The notes under the pieces: model-generated
The model's input: only the letters and a program-made list of their open reading frames with translations
Told to the model about the DNA's origin: nothing
Databases searched by the model: none
Shown: positions 1-5,233 of the stretch, piece after piece
Position numbering within the stretch: position 1 is the first letter of the stretch
Layout of the letters: every line of letters begins with the position of its first letter
Source of the DNA: an uncultured Gemmatimonadota bacterium
GTDB taxonomy: Bacteria; Gemmatimonadota; Gemmatimonadetes; Gemmatimonadales; GWC2-71-9
Direction of reading: 5' to 3'
Length of the DNA stretch: 5,233 bases
Assembly (NCBI GenBank): GCA_946479825.1
Contig: CAMLHU010000168.1
Coordinates: 1-5,233, forward strand
Made by a program: the position numbers and the translations under genes

Positions 1-872
1 GGATCGCCTACCTGCGGGTGCTGAGCGCGCAGGAGACGGTGGCCGCGCGCGAGGCCGACAGCGGCGTCGCGGCCGACCTGCTGCACCAGGCGGAGCAGAT
101 GCGGGCGGCCGGCGTGAGCCCGAACATCGACGTGACCCGCGCCGAGGTGAACGCCAAGGCGGTCCAGACCCAGCTGATCCTGGCCCGCAACGCGCTCGAG
201 CGCTCGCAGCTCGACCTGGCCCAGGCGCTCGACCTTCCGGCCGACACGACGCTCGCGCTGGCCGACTCCCTCGGCGGCGGCGACCTCACCATCCCGCTCT
301 CCCCGGATTCGGCGGTCCGCTACGCCCTGGCCCACCGGCCCGAGGCCGCGGCCGAGCGGGAGCGCTCGCAGGTGGCCGCGCTGGGCCGCCGCGCCGTGTG
401 GTGGGAGAACCTGCCGTCGCTGGGGCTGTTCGGGTCGTACGCCTACATGGGCACGGCGACCGACAAGATGAACGGCACCTACCAGGTCGGGGTGCGCGCC
501 ACGATCCCGATCTTCGACGGCTTCCGCCGCCAGCGCCGCTACGCCGAGTCGCAGGACCGGGTGGACGCGCAGGCCCTCCGCGAGCACGCGCTGCTCCAGC
601 AGGTGGACGTGGACGCACGCAGCGCCGTGCTCGACCTCCAGAGCGCCCGCGAGCAGGTGACGTTCGCGGCGCAGCGGCTCGCCCTCGCCGAGCAGGAGCT
701 GGCGCAGGCGGAGGAGCGCTTCAAGGCCGGCGTGGCCGGGAGCGTGGAGACCAGCAACGCCCAGTCGGGGCTCATCCAGGCCCGCGACGGGTACATCCAG
801 GCCAAGGTGAACTACGCCACCGCCCGGCTCCGGGCGTACCGGGCGCTCGGTGCGCTCGACCGGATGCCGTGA
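1..872 (+). CDS. TolC-family outer-membrane efflux protein (5' end missing)
   Basis: This is the C-terminal 289 residues of an outer-membrane channel of the TolC/OEP family; the first complete codon is at position 3 and the stop is TGA at 870-872. The family forms trimers with a beta-barrel in the outer membrane and a long alpha-helical tunnel in the periplasm, and serves as the exit duct of tripartite pumps. Two family repeats are visible. The first half has a helical stretch with AGVSPNIDVTRAEV (visible residues 36-49). The second has the beta-strand PSLGLFGSYAYMG (138-150), then YQVGVRATIPIFDGF (160-174), long amphipathic helices, and RFKAGVAGSVETSNAQ (239-254), the repeat-two counterpart of the first motif. 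Roughly the first third of a normal-length protein (signal peptide, first helices and first strand) lies upstream. It is the first visible gene of the efflux operon, 30 nt before the adaptor gene. The family call is secure; the substrate is unknown. Confidence 0.93.
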   Translation, partial: IAYLRVLSAQETVAAREADSGVAADLLHQAEQMRAAGVSPNIDVTRAEVNAKAVQTQLILARNALERSQLDLAQALDLPADTTLALADSLGGGDLTIPLSPDSAVRYALAHRPEAAAERERSQVAALGRRAVWWENLPSLGLFGSYAYMGTATDKMNGTYQVGVRATIPIFDGFRRQRRYAESQDRVDAQALREHALLQQVDVDARSAVLDLQSAREQVTFAAQRLALAEQELAQAEERFKAGVAGSVETSNAQSGLIQARDGYIQAKVNYATARLRAYRALGALDRMP

Positions 873-902
873 CCGACGACTGAAACGACTGAGCGACGAC
901 CG

Positions 903-2024
903 ATGACGACCACCGCCACCCCTGTGGAGCAGTCCATGAGCACGACCGCGACCCCCGAGACCCCGGCGCCCCCCGCGGCGCCGGCCAAGAACCGCCGCAC
1001 CTTCTACATCGTCGGCGCCGTCGTCCTGGCGCTGCTGGTGTGGGGGGCCCGCCGGGTCATCTACGCCCGCCACCACGAAGGCACCGACGACGCCCAGGTG
1101 GACGGGCACATCACCCCGATCGCGCCGAAGGTCCCCGCCTTCGTGAGCGAGGTCCGGGTGGAGGACAACCAGGTCGTGCACGCCGGCGACACGCTGGTGG
1201 TGCTCGACGACCGCGACCTCAAGGTCCGGCTGGCGCAGGCCGAGGCCGACCTGGCCGCCGCGCGGGCGCAGGCCGGTTCGCAGAGCCGGGCCGGGCAGGC
1301 GCAGGCGCAGCTCGAGGCCTCGCGCGCGTCCGCCGCGAGCGCGCAGAGCGCCGTGGTCTCGGCGCAGGCCGCGTTCCGGAAGGCCCAGTCCGACCTGGAG
1401 CGGGTGAAGGCGCTTGCGGCCCAGCAGATCGTCTCGGCCCAGGCGCTCGACGCCGCCCAAGCCGCCTTCGACGCGAGCCAGGCCAACCTGACCACCGCCG
1501 AGCGGCAGGCCGCCGCCGCCGAGAGCCAGGTCAACGCCGCCGCCGCCGCGCTCACCAGCGCCGACGCGCGGCTGGCCGCGGCGCAGGCCGCGGTGGACAA
1601 CGCCCAGCTGCAGCTCAGCTACACCCACATCACGGCGCCCGCCTCGGGCGTCGTGGCCAAGCGCTCGGTGGAGCCGGGCGAGTTGGTGCAGATCGGCCAG
1701 CAGCTGATGGCCGTGGTGCCGCTCCACGACGTCTGGGTGACCGCCAACCTCAAGGAGACGCAGCTCCCGGGCGTCCGGACGGGCGACGCGGTCGCGTTCA
1801 CGGTGGACGCCTACCCCGGCCGGACGTTCACCGGCCACGTGGAGAGCATCAGCCCGGCCACCGGCGCGCGGTTCGCGCTGATCCCGCCCGACAACGCCAC
1901 CGGTAACTTCACCAAGGTGGTGCAGCGGGTGCCGGTGCGCATCGCCGTGGACGGCGGCGTGGACGAGGCGCACCCGCTCCGGCCCGGGATGTCGGTCGAG
2001 GTCGAGATCACCACCACCCGCTGA
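903..2024 (+). CDS. emrA: EmrA/HlyD-type membrane fusion protein of a tripartite efflux pump
   Basis: Periplasmic adaptor linking the inner-membrane transporter to the outer-membrane channel. It has 373 residues from the ATG at 903. A Pro/Ala/Thr-rich cytoplasmic tail (1-31) is followed by one membrane anchor (about 33-50). Next come the first lipoyl half and EmrA signature TDDAQVDGHITPIAPKV (61-77), an Ala/Gln-rich coiled-coil hairpin (about 105-238), the second lipoyl half LSYTHITAPASGVVAKRSV (238-256), and a beta-barrel domain ending in the EmrA-typical GARFALIPPDNATGNFTKVV (321-340). Length is normal for EmrA. The start is uncertain: an in-frame ATG at 936 has GGAG six bases upstream, whereas 903 has only a weak GAG nine bases upstream. 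Codons after the two ATGs are near-duplicates (MTTTATP and MSTTATP), and both versions keep the anchor. The gene lies between the channel and transporter genes in one transcription unit. Assignment to the EmrA branch of the HlyD family is firm; the exported compound is unknown. Confidence 0.94.
   Translation: MTTTATPVEQSMSTTATPETPAPPAAPAKNRRTFYIVGAVVLALLVWGARRVIYARHHEGTDDAQVDGHITPIAPKVPAFVSEVRVEDNQVVHAGDTLVVLDDRDLKVRLAQAEADLAAARAQAGSQSRAGQAQAQLEASRASAASAQSAVVSAQAAFRKAQSDLERVKALAAQQIVSAQALDAAQAAFDASQANLTTAERQAAAAESQVNAAAAALTSADARLAAAQAAVDNAQLQLSYTHITAPASGVVAKRSVEPGELVQIGQQLMAVVPLHDVWVTANLKETQLPGVRTGDAVAFTVDAYPGRTFTGHVESISPATGARFALIPPDNATGNFTKVVQRVPVRIAVDGGVDEAHPLRPGMSVEVEITTTR
926..929 (+). 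promoter_or_regulatory. Shine-Dalgarno sequence for an alternative adaptor start at 936
   Basis: GGAG lies six bases before the in-frame ATG at 936. It is the best ribosome-binding site near the adaptor's N-terminus and favours a protein of 362 rather than 373 residues. The extra 11 residues do not touch the membrane anchor, so both forms should be functional. Confidence 0.45.
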
Positions 2025-2026
2025 GG
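2023..2026 (+). promoter_or_regulatory. Ribosome-binding site of the transporter gene, overlapping the adaptor stop codon
   Basis: GAGG begins inside the adaptor TGA (2022-2024) and ends eight bases before the ATG at 2035. Ribosomes finishing the adaptor therefore stop on the next gene's initiation site, an arrangement that favours translational coupling. It also supports 2035 over the in-frame ATG at 2044, which would be 17 bases away. Confidence 0.6.
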
Positions 2027-2034
2027 CGACGGCG

Positions 2035-3624
2035 ATGGCCACGATGGCGCTGCCGCTCCCGCAGCGGCGCACCCTTACGCGGGACGAGATCTACGGCGCG
2101 CGCTACCTCATCGCGTTCGCCGTGACGATGGCGAGCGTCCTCGAGCTGGTGGACACGAGCATCGTCAACGTGGCCATCCCGCATATGATGGGGAACCTGG
2201 GCGCCACCCTCGACGAGATCGCGTGGGTCAGCACCGGGTACATCGTCGCGAACGTGATCGTGCTGCCCCTCACCGGGTGGCTCTCGGTCCGGTTCGGCCG
2301 GCGGAACTACTACACCGGCTCGATCATCCTGTTCACGACCGCGTCGTTCTTCTGCGGCAACGCCCACTCGCTCGAGGCGCTGGTCGGCTGGCGCATCGTG
2401 CAGGGCGTGGGCGGCGGCGCACTCATCTCCACGGCCCAGGCCATCCTGTTCGACGTGTTCCCGATCGAGGAGCGCGGCGTCGCGATGGCCATCTTCGGGA
2501 TGGGCGTGATGGTGGGCCCCACCCTGGGCCCCACCCTGGGCGGGTGGATCACCGACAACTTCGCCTGGCCCTGGATCTTCTACATCAACGTGCCGCTCGG
2601 CATCATGGCCGCCATCATGACGTGGCGGTTCGTGCCCGAGCCCGAGCACGTGACGGAACAGGCCGACCACGTGGACTGGTGGGGGCTCGCGTTCCTGATC
2701 CTCGGCATCGGCGCGCTGCAGGTCCTGCTCGAGCGCGGCGAGTCGAAGGGATGGTTCGACTCGACCGAGATCACCGTCGAAGCGTGGCTCGCGGCGTTCG
2801 GCGTGGTGGCGTTCGTGGTGCGCGAGCTCATGGCGCGGCACCCGATCGTGGACCTCCGCATCCTCAAGAACCGCCAGCTCACCGCCGGCGTCATCTTCGG
2901 CCTGTCGCTCGGCTTCGCACTCTACGCCAGCGTCTTCGCGCTCCCGGTGATGCTCCAGAACCTCCTCGGCTACACCGCCTGGGACACCGGGAAGGTCATC
3001 CTCCCCGGCGCCATCGCCAGCGCCGTCACGATGGCGTTCGTCGGCCGGTTCGTCGCCAAGGTGGACGCCCGGGTGATGATCACCGCCGGCGTCGGGCTCG
3101 TGTTCTGGTCGATGTGGCTCCACTACCGCCTGACGCTCCAGATCGGCCTCGGCGACCTGTTCTGGCCGATGGTGCTCCGCGGCGTCGGGCTCGGCCTCAT
3201 CTTCGTGCCGCTCACCAACGCGGCCGTGGCCGACCTCCATCCGCGGCAGTTCGCGCAGGGGACCGGCCTCTTCAACCTGTCGCGCCAGCTCGGCGGCAGC
3301 TTCGGTATCGCCATCGCGGCGACGCTCATCTCGCGCTTCACCACCCAGGCCAAGACCGCGCTGAGCGCCCACGTCAACGCCTACGACCCGGCCGTGGCCG
3401 GATGGGTGGCCGGCGCCACCCGGACCTTCTCCCGGCTCGGCGGCTCGGTGAACCACGCCGCGCTCCAGGCCCACGCCCTCCTCGATCGGATGGTCACCGC
3501 CCAGTCGATGATGATCGCCTTCGAGCGCGTGTTCCTCACGATGGGGATCACCTTCGTCTGTTCGCTCCCCCTGCTGCTCTTGTTCCGGACCGGCCGCGTG
3601 ACGGGCGGAGGGGCGGCGCACTAG
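2035..3624 (+). CDS. emrB: EmrB/QacA-type DHA2 major facilitator drug:H+ antiporter
   Basis: Inner-membrane transporter of 529 residues, the expected length for 14-helix DHA2 drug/proton antiporters. Family motifs appear in order: D1 in helix 1, ELVDTSIVNVAIP (37-49) with Asp40; motif A in the helix 2-3 loop, GWLSVRFGRR (81-90); motif B, WRIVQGVGGGAL (119-130) with Arg120; and antiporter motif C in helix 5, GMGVMVGPTLGPTLGG (155-170). IFYINVPLGI (181-190) begins helix 6. The second half includes DLRILKNRQLTAGV (273-286), FVPLTNAAVADL (390-401), NLSRQLGGSFGIAIA (414-428), a long hydrophilic loop (about 436-495) between helices 13 and 14, and a last helix near 498-518. The tail TGGGAAH resembles the Gly-rich, AH-ending tail I recall for E. 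coli EmrB. It follows the adaptor by 10 nt and completes the pump. EmrB pumps export hydrophobic compounds and uncouplers, but the substrate here is not inferable. No frameshift or missing motif is seen. Confidence 0.95.
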   Translation: MATMALPLPQRRTLTRDEIYGARYLIAFAVTMASVLELVDTSIVNVAIPHMMGNLGATLDEIAWVSTGYIVANVIVLPLTGWLSVRFGRRNYYTGSIILFTTASFFCGNAHSLEALVGWRIVQGVGGGALISTAQAILFDVFPIEERGVAMAIFGMGVMVGPTLGPTLGGWITDNFAWPWIFYINVPLGIMAAIMTWRFVPEPEHVTEQADHVDWWGLAFLILGIGALQVLLERGESKGWFDSTEITVEAWLAAFGVVAFVVRELMARHPIVDLRILKNRQLTAGVIFGLSLGFALYASVFALPVMLQNLLGYTAWDTGKVILPGAIASAVTMAFVGRFVAKVDARVMITAGVGLVFWSMWLHYRLTLQIGLGDLFWPMVLRGVGLGLIFVPLTNAAVADLHPRQFAQGTGLFNLSRQLGGSFGIAIAATLISRFTTQAKTALSAHVNAYDPAVAGWVAGATRTFSRLGGSVNHAALQAHALLDRMVTAQSMMIAFERVFLTMGITFVCSLPLLLLFRTGRVTGGGAAH

Positions 3625-3628
3625 TCGG

Positions 3629-3656
3629 TAAGCGGTGAGCAGTGAGAAGTGAGCGG
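3629..3656 (+). repeat. Heptanucleotide tandem repeat, left arm (4 units)
   Basis: Four contiguous 7-base units are TAAGCGG (3629), TGAGCAG (3636), TGAGAAG (3643) and TGAGCGG (3650), with consensus TRAGMRG. The array begins four bases after the transporter stop codon and its last unit runs into the hairpin stem. Every unit opens with a stop codon, and the seven-base period moves the stop through all three + strand frames (3629, 3636, 3643). The units are imperfect, which suggests an older array rather than recent slippage. Confidence 0.8.
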
Positions 3657-3690
3657 GCTCCCGGTCGAGATCTCGATCGGGAGCCCGCTC
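3651..3690. terminator. 20-bp-stem inverted repeat, probable bidirectional terminator between convergent genes
   Basis: Positions 3651-3670 pair with 3671-3690 base for base, apart from one G/T opposition (3664 with 3677). The core is GGGCTCCCGG facing TCGGGAGCCC, and the centre GAGATCTC gives a tight loop of about four bases in RNA. In the + transcript the odd pair is a G-U wobble; in the - transcript it is an A-C mismatch. The site is where a shared terminator is expected, between a + gene ending at 3624 and a - gene ending at 3735. The U-tract is poor on both sides: the + strand continues TCTCGTTGT and the - strand ACTTCTCAC. It is therefore a hairpin-driven terminator at best, and a protein-binding palindrome or mRNA 3'-end stabiliser remains possible. 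Confidence 0.7.
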
Positions 3691-3698
3691 TCGTTGTA

Positions 3699-3737
3699 CC
3701 GCTCACCGCTCACTGCTTACCGCTCACCGCCTTCTCA
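3699..3737 (-). repeat. Heptanucleotide repeat, right arm on the minus strand (5 units, one interruption)
   Basis: Read on the minus strand towards the hairpin, the units are TGAGAAG (3737-3731), then TGAGCGG (3726-3720), TAAGCAG (3719-3713), TGAGCGG (3712-3706) and TGAGCGG (3705-3699), with four extra bases (3727-3730) after the first. A decayed copy, AGAGCGG (3691-3685), leads into the stem. The consensus matches the left arm, so the whole element is an inverted arrangement around the palindrome. Minus-strand stops fall in all three frames, and the first is the actual stop codon of the minus-strand gene. Confidence 0.8.
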
Positions 3738-4565
3738 CTTCGCCTCGCACTCCCCCGCGTCCACCCCCACCCGCTGCAGCACCACCCGCTGGTCCAGGTG
3801 CGACCGGAACGCCCGCTTCGGATCCTCGACGATCCGAGTCTCCGCGGCGATGCGTCGGTCCCAGCGCCAGGGGCCGAGCGACGGGTCCCACGTGAGCTGG
3901 CCGGACTCGGACTCGGTGTCCTCGATGTTGGCCTCCCCGCCGCCGCCGATGGGTCGGCGTTCGCGGTGCTCCGTCCGGCGCTCGATGGCGTAGCGCCACC
4001 AGCGGCGCCCGCCGGCCGAGCTGTCGGCAAGCCGGCGTACGGTACGGCCGTCGCCGTCGGTCCAGGTGCCGCCGACCGAGAGCGGGGCGGGCGGCAGGAG
4101 CGGCAGGAGGTCCTCAGGGACGCCGGTGAGGTCGGCGATCTCCGCGACCTCGTCGGGAATGAACGGCACCCGCTCGCCACGATACTCCCCGCGCTGGTCG
4201 AGCGTCCCCGCGTACCGGCCGCCCAGCAACCCCTCGGCATCGGGTGCGAGGTCGGTCCCGTCGGCCTTACGCCAGAGCCGGAGCGAATCCCACCAGAGCG
4301 CCACGCGGAACGGCGCCCCGGCGGCGCCGGGTTCCGCCGAGAGGATGAGGACGCCGTCCCGGCCGGCGCGTTCGATCCGGACCCTGCCGCTCAGTTCGGT
4401 CCGCACGGTGCCGTCCACCGACTGCCGGAAGGCCGCGCACCGGAGCGCGCCCGCGTCGTACGCCTGCGCCGCGAGGGCCGGGGCGAGCGCGAGGCTTGCG
4501 CAGAGCGCCGCCGCACCGCAGAATGGGCCACTCTTTCCGCCCGGAACCCACCATGCTGAACGCAT
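3735..4565 (-). CDS. Exported protein of unknown function
   Basis: I do not recognise this 276-residue protein. The N-terminus looks like a signal peptide: a short region with Arg2 and Lys11, a hydrophobic core (about 14-30) and ALAAQ (30-34) as a plausible cleavage site. No lipobox precedes Cys16 or Cys22, so a soluble periplasmic or secreted protein is likelier than a lipoprotein. The predicted mature part has only two cysteines, Cys43 and Cys273, near its two ends, which could form a disulfide. It is rich in Arg, Trp and acidic residues and appears mostly beta-stranded (for example FRVALWWDSLRLWRK, 86-100). LPPAPLSVGGTWTDGDG (157-173) and LTWDPSLGPWRWDRRIAAET (224-243) may be family signatures; a VGxTW element also occurs in some uncharacterised secreted beta-rich families, a weak resemblance only. 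The ATG at 4565 is the only start that keeps the signal peptide. It lacks a close Shine-Dalgarno and overlaps the divergent gene by 13 nt. The stop codon lies in a heptad repeat. Confidence 0.72.
   Translation of the reverse strand: MRSAWWVPGGKSGPFCGAAALCASLALAPALAAQAYDAGALRCAAFRQSVDGTVRTELSGRVRIERAGRDGVLILSAEPGAAGAPFRVALWWDSLRLWRKADGTDLAPDAEGLLGGRYAGTLDQRGEYRGERVPFIPDEVAEIADLTGVPEDLLPLLPPAPLSVGGTWTDGDGRTVRRLADSSAGGRRWWRYAIERRTEHRERRPIGGGGEANIEDTESESGQLTWDPSLGPWRWDRRIAAETRIVEDPKRAFRSHLDQRVVLQRVGVDAGECEAK
4496..4524 (+). promoter_or_regulatory. Possible sigma-70-like promoter for the amidohydrolase gene
   Basis: TTGCGC (4496-4501) and CAGAAT (4519-4524) are 17 bases apart, matching three and four of six consensus positions. 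They sit in a locally less G+C-rich stretch ahead of the ATG at 4553 and would give a leader of roughly 20 bases. The whole site lies inside the 5' coding region of the divergent gene. The match is weak and could be chance. Confidence 0.25.
4543..4546 (+). promoter_or_regulatory. Ribosome-binding site of the amidohydrolase gene
   Basis: GGAA ends six bases before the ATG at 4553. No comparable site precedes the in-frame ATG at 4523, which would only add ten residues in front of the signal peptide. This supports 4553 as the start. Confidence 0.45.
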
Positions 4566-5233
4566 GCCGTAAGGTAGCCGCCGCCCTCCTGCTCGTCACC
4601 GCGGCCCCGCTCGGGGCCCAGGCCCCCGCGCCGATGCGCGTCCTGATCCACGCCGGTCGTCTCATCGACGGCGTGAGCGACCGGCCCGCGACCGACCAGG
4701 GCATCTTCGTCACCGGCGACCGCATTACCGAGGTCGGGCCCTGGGCCTCGGTGCGAGCCCACGCCGCCGGCGCCAGGGTGATCGACCTCTCGACGATGAC
4801 GGTCCTGCCCGGCCTCATCGACGCCCACACCCACGTGCTCCTGCAGGGCGACGTGACCGCCGCCGATTACGACGAGCAGCTGCTCAAGGAGTCCATCCCG
4901 TACCGGACCATCCGCGCCACGATGGCGGCGCGCACGGCCCTGATGAACGGCTTTACCGGGATCCGCGACCTCGAGACCGAAGGGGCGATGTACGCCGACG
5001 TGGACGTGAAGACGGCCATCAACCGCGGCGTCATCCCCGGCCCCCGGATGTTCGTGGCCACGCGCGCCTTCGCGCCGACCGGGATGTACCCGCTGCTCGG
5101 CTACTCGTGGGAGCTCGACCTGCCGCACGGCGTCCAGGTGGTGGACGGGGTGGACGAGATCCGCAAGGCGGTGCGCGAGCAGGTGGCCCACGGCGCCGAC
5201 TGGATCAAGTTCTACGCCGACCGGCGCTACTAC
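4553..5233 (+). CDS. Exported metal-dependent amidohydrolase (3' end missing)
   Basis: The first 227 residues of an amidohydrolase-superfamily enzyme, open to the window end. A signal peptide is clear: MLNACRK, a hydrophobic core (about 8-19) and PLGAQ (19-23), so the enzyme should act in the periplasm or outside the cell. A small beta domain follows (LIHAGRLIDG, 31-40; IFVTGDRITEVGP, 51-63). The metal-site strand VLPGLIDAHTHV (84-95) carries the HxH pair His92/His94 that binds zinc or similar metals. NGFTGIRDLET (132-142) and GPRMFVATRAFAPTG (163-177) are typical of the imidazolonepropionase-like/dipeptidase branch. HGADWIKFYAD (213-223) contains Lys219, the position usually carboxylated to bridge two metals. 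The remaining ligands, two His and an Asp, would lie beyond the window. Members hydrolyse cyclic amides, dipeptides or similar C-N bonds; the substrate cannot be assigned. The ATG at 4523 is a less likely start. The gene is divergent from, and slightly overlaps, the unknown exported protein gene. Confidence 0.9.
   Translation, partial: MLNACRKVAAALLLVTAAPLGAQAPAPMRVLIHAGRLIDGVSDRPATDQGIFVTGDRITEVGPWASVRAHAAGARVIDLSTMTVLPGLIDAHTHVLLQGDVTAADYDEQLLKESIPYRTIRATMAARTALMNGFTGIRDLETEGAMYADVDVKTAINRGVIPGPRMFVATRAFAPTGMYPLLGYSWELDLPHGVQVVDGVDEIRKAVREQVAHGADWIKFYADRRYY
4571..4576 (-). promoter_or_regulatory. Possible -10 element for a leaderless minus-strand transcript
   Basis: On the minus strand TACCTT fits TANNNT and ends five bases before the ATG at 4565. 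That spacing would put the transcript start at or next to the start codon. It would explain the absence of a close Shine-Dalgarno; the only AGGAGG, on the minus strand at 4590-4585, is 19 bases from the ATG. The hexamer is short and may be coincidental, as it lies inside the opposing signal-peptide codons. Confidence 0.2.

Noticed and set aside
1215..1616. Repetitive GCC/CAG-rich stretch
   Set aside because: It codes for the Ala/Gln-rich coiled-coil hairpin of the adaptor; the repetition is a consequence of heptad protein structure and codon bias, not a DNA element.
1040..1906. A long Arg/Gly-rich + strand frame inside the adaptor gene
   Set aside because: It is an out-of-frame shadow of the EmrA-type gene, whose own frame shows the full domain order.
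2517..2540. Direct repeat CCCCACCCTGGG, twice in tandem
   Set aside because: It encodes GPTLGPTLGG, the normal motif C of EmrB-type transporters, so protein function explains it.
2008..3621. A 537-codon open frame on the minus strand opposite the transporter gene
   Set aside because: It mirrors the transporter almost exactly. Its product is a low-complexity Glu/His/Arg/Gly-rich chain with no domain, as expected when a G+C-biased gene is read antisense.
2223..3638. A 471-codon + strand open frame inside the transporter gene
   Set aside because: It is a shifted reading of the same DNA and gives an Arg/His/Pro-rich sequence without motifs, while the other frame carries every DHA2 motif.
3818..3837. 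Small inverted repeat TCGGATC / GATCCGA with a 6-base loop
   Set aside because: It lies within the minus-strand coding sequence, is short, and has no T-run or flanking context; chance is sufficient.
3642..4559. A 305-codon + strand open frame opposite the minus-strand gene
   Set aside because: It would start inside the heptad/hairpin element and has no signal peptide or domain. The minus-strand frame has a signal peptide and coding-like third positions.
4585..4590. Perfect AGGAGG on the minus strand upstream of the unknown gene
   Set aside because: It is 19 bases from the ATG, too far for a standard ribosome-binding site, and it arises from Ala-Leu codons of the opposing signal peptide.

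Overview
The window is high-G+C DNA with very strong G/C bias at third codon positions, from a Gram-negative bacterium: a TolC-family outer-membrane protein and an EmrA-type periplasmic adaptor are encoded. Two exported proteins have signal peptides ending in ALAAQ and PLGAQ. That style, together with the composition and an exported amidohydrolase, is what I would expect from Gemmatimonadota, but this is inference and no phylogenetic marker is present.

Positions 1-3624 (+ strand) hold a compact three-gene operon for a tripartite drug/xenobiotic efflux pump: the 3' part of a TolC-family outer-membrane channel gene, an EmrA/HlyD-type membrane fusion protein, and a 14-helix EmrB/QacA (DHA2) major facilitator transporter. 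The spacers are 30 and 10 nt, and the ribosome-binding site of the transporter gene overlaps the stop codon of the adaptor gene. The transporter would move substrate across the inner membrane using the proton gradient, the adaptor would span the periplasm with its coiled-coil hairpin, and the TolC-like channel would deliver substrate outside. The substrate cannot be read from the sequence, and any local regulator lies upstream of the window.

Positions 3625-3744 form an unusual convergent intergenic element. A near-perfect 20-bp-per-arm inverted repeat (3651-3690), probably a bidirectional terminator, is flanked on both sides by heptanucleotide repeats of consensus TRAGCRG. The repeats read inward on opposite strands. 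Each such unit begins with TGA or TAA, and the seven-base period places stops in all three frames of whichever strand enters the hairpin. The minus-strand gene takes its own stop codon from one of these units.

Positions 3735-4565 (- strand) encode an exported protein of unknown function. Positions 4553-5233 (+ strand) encode the N-terminal 227 residues of an exported metal-dependent amidohydrolase, which runs off the window end. These two genes are divergent and their 5' ends appear to overlap by 13 nt.

I see no tRNA, rRNA, CRISPR array, insertion sequence or phage gene. The most distinctive signal is the heptad-plus-hairpin element. The uncharacterised exported protein and the overlapping divergent starts are the next most interesting items.
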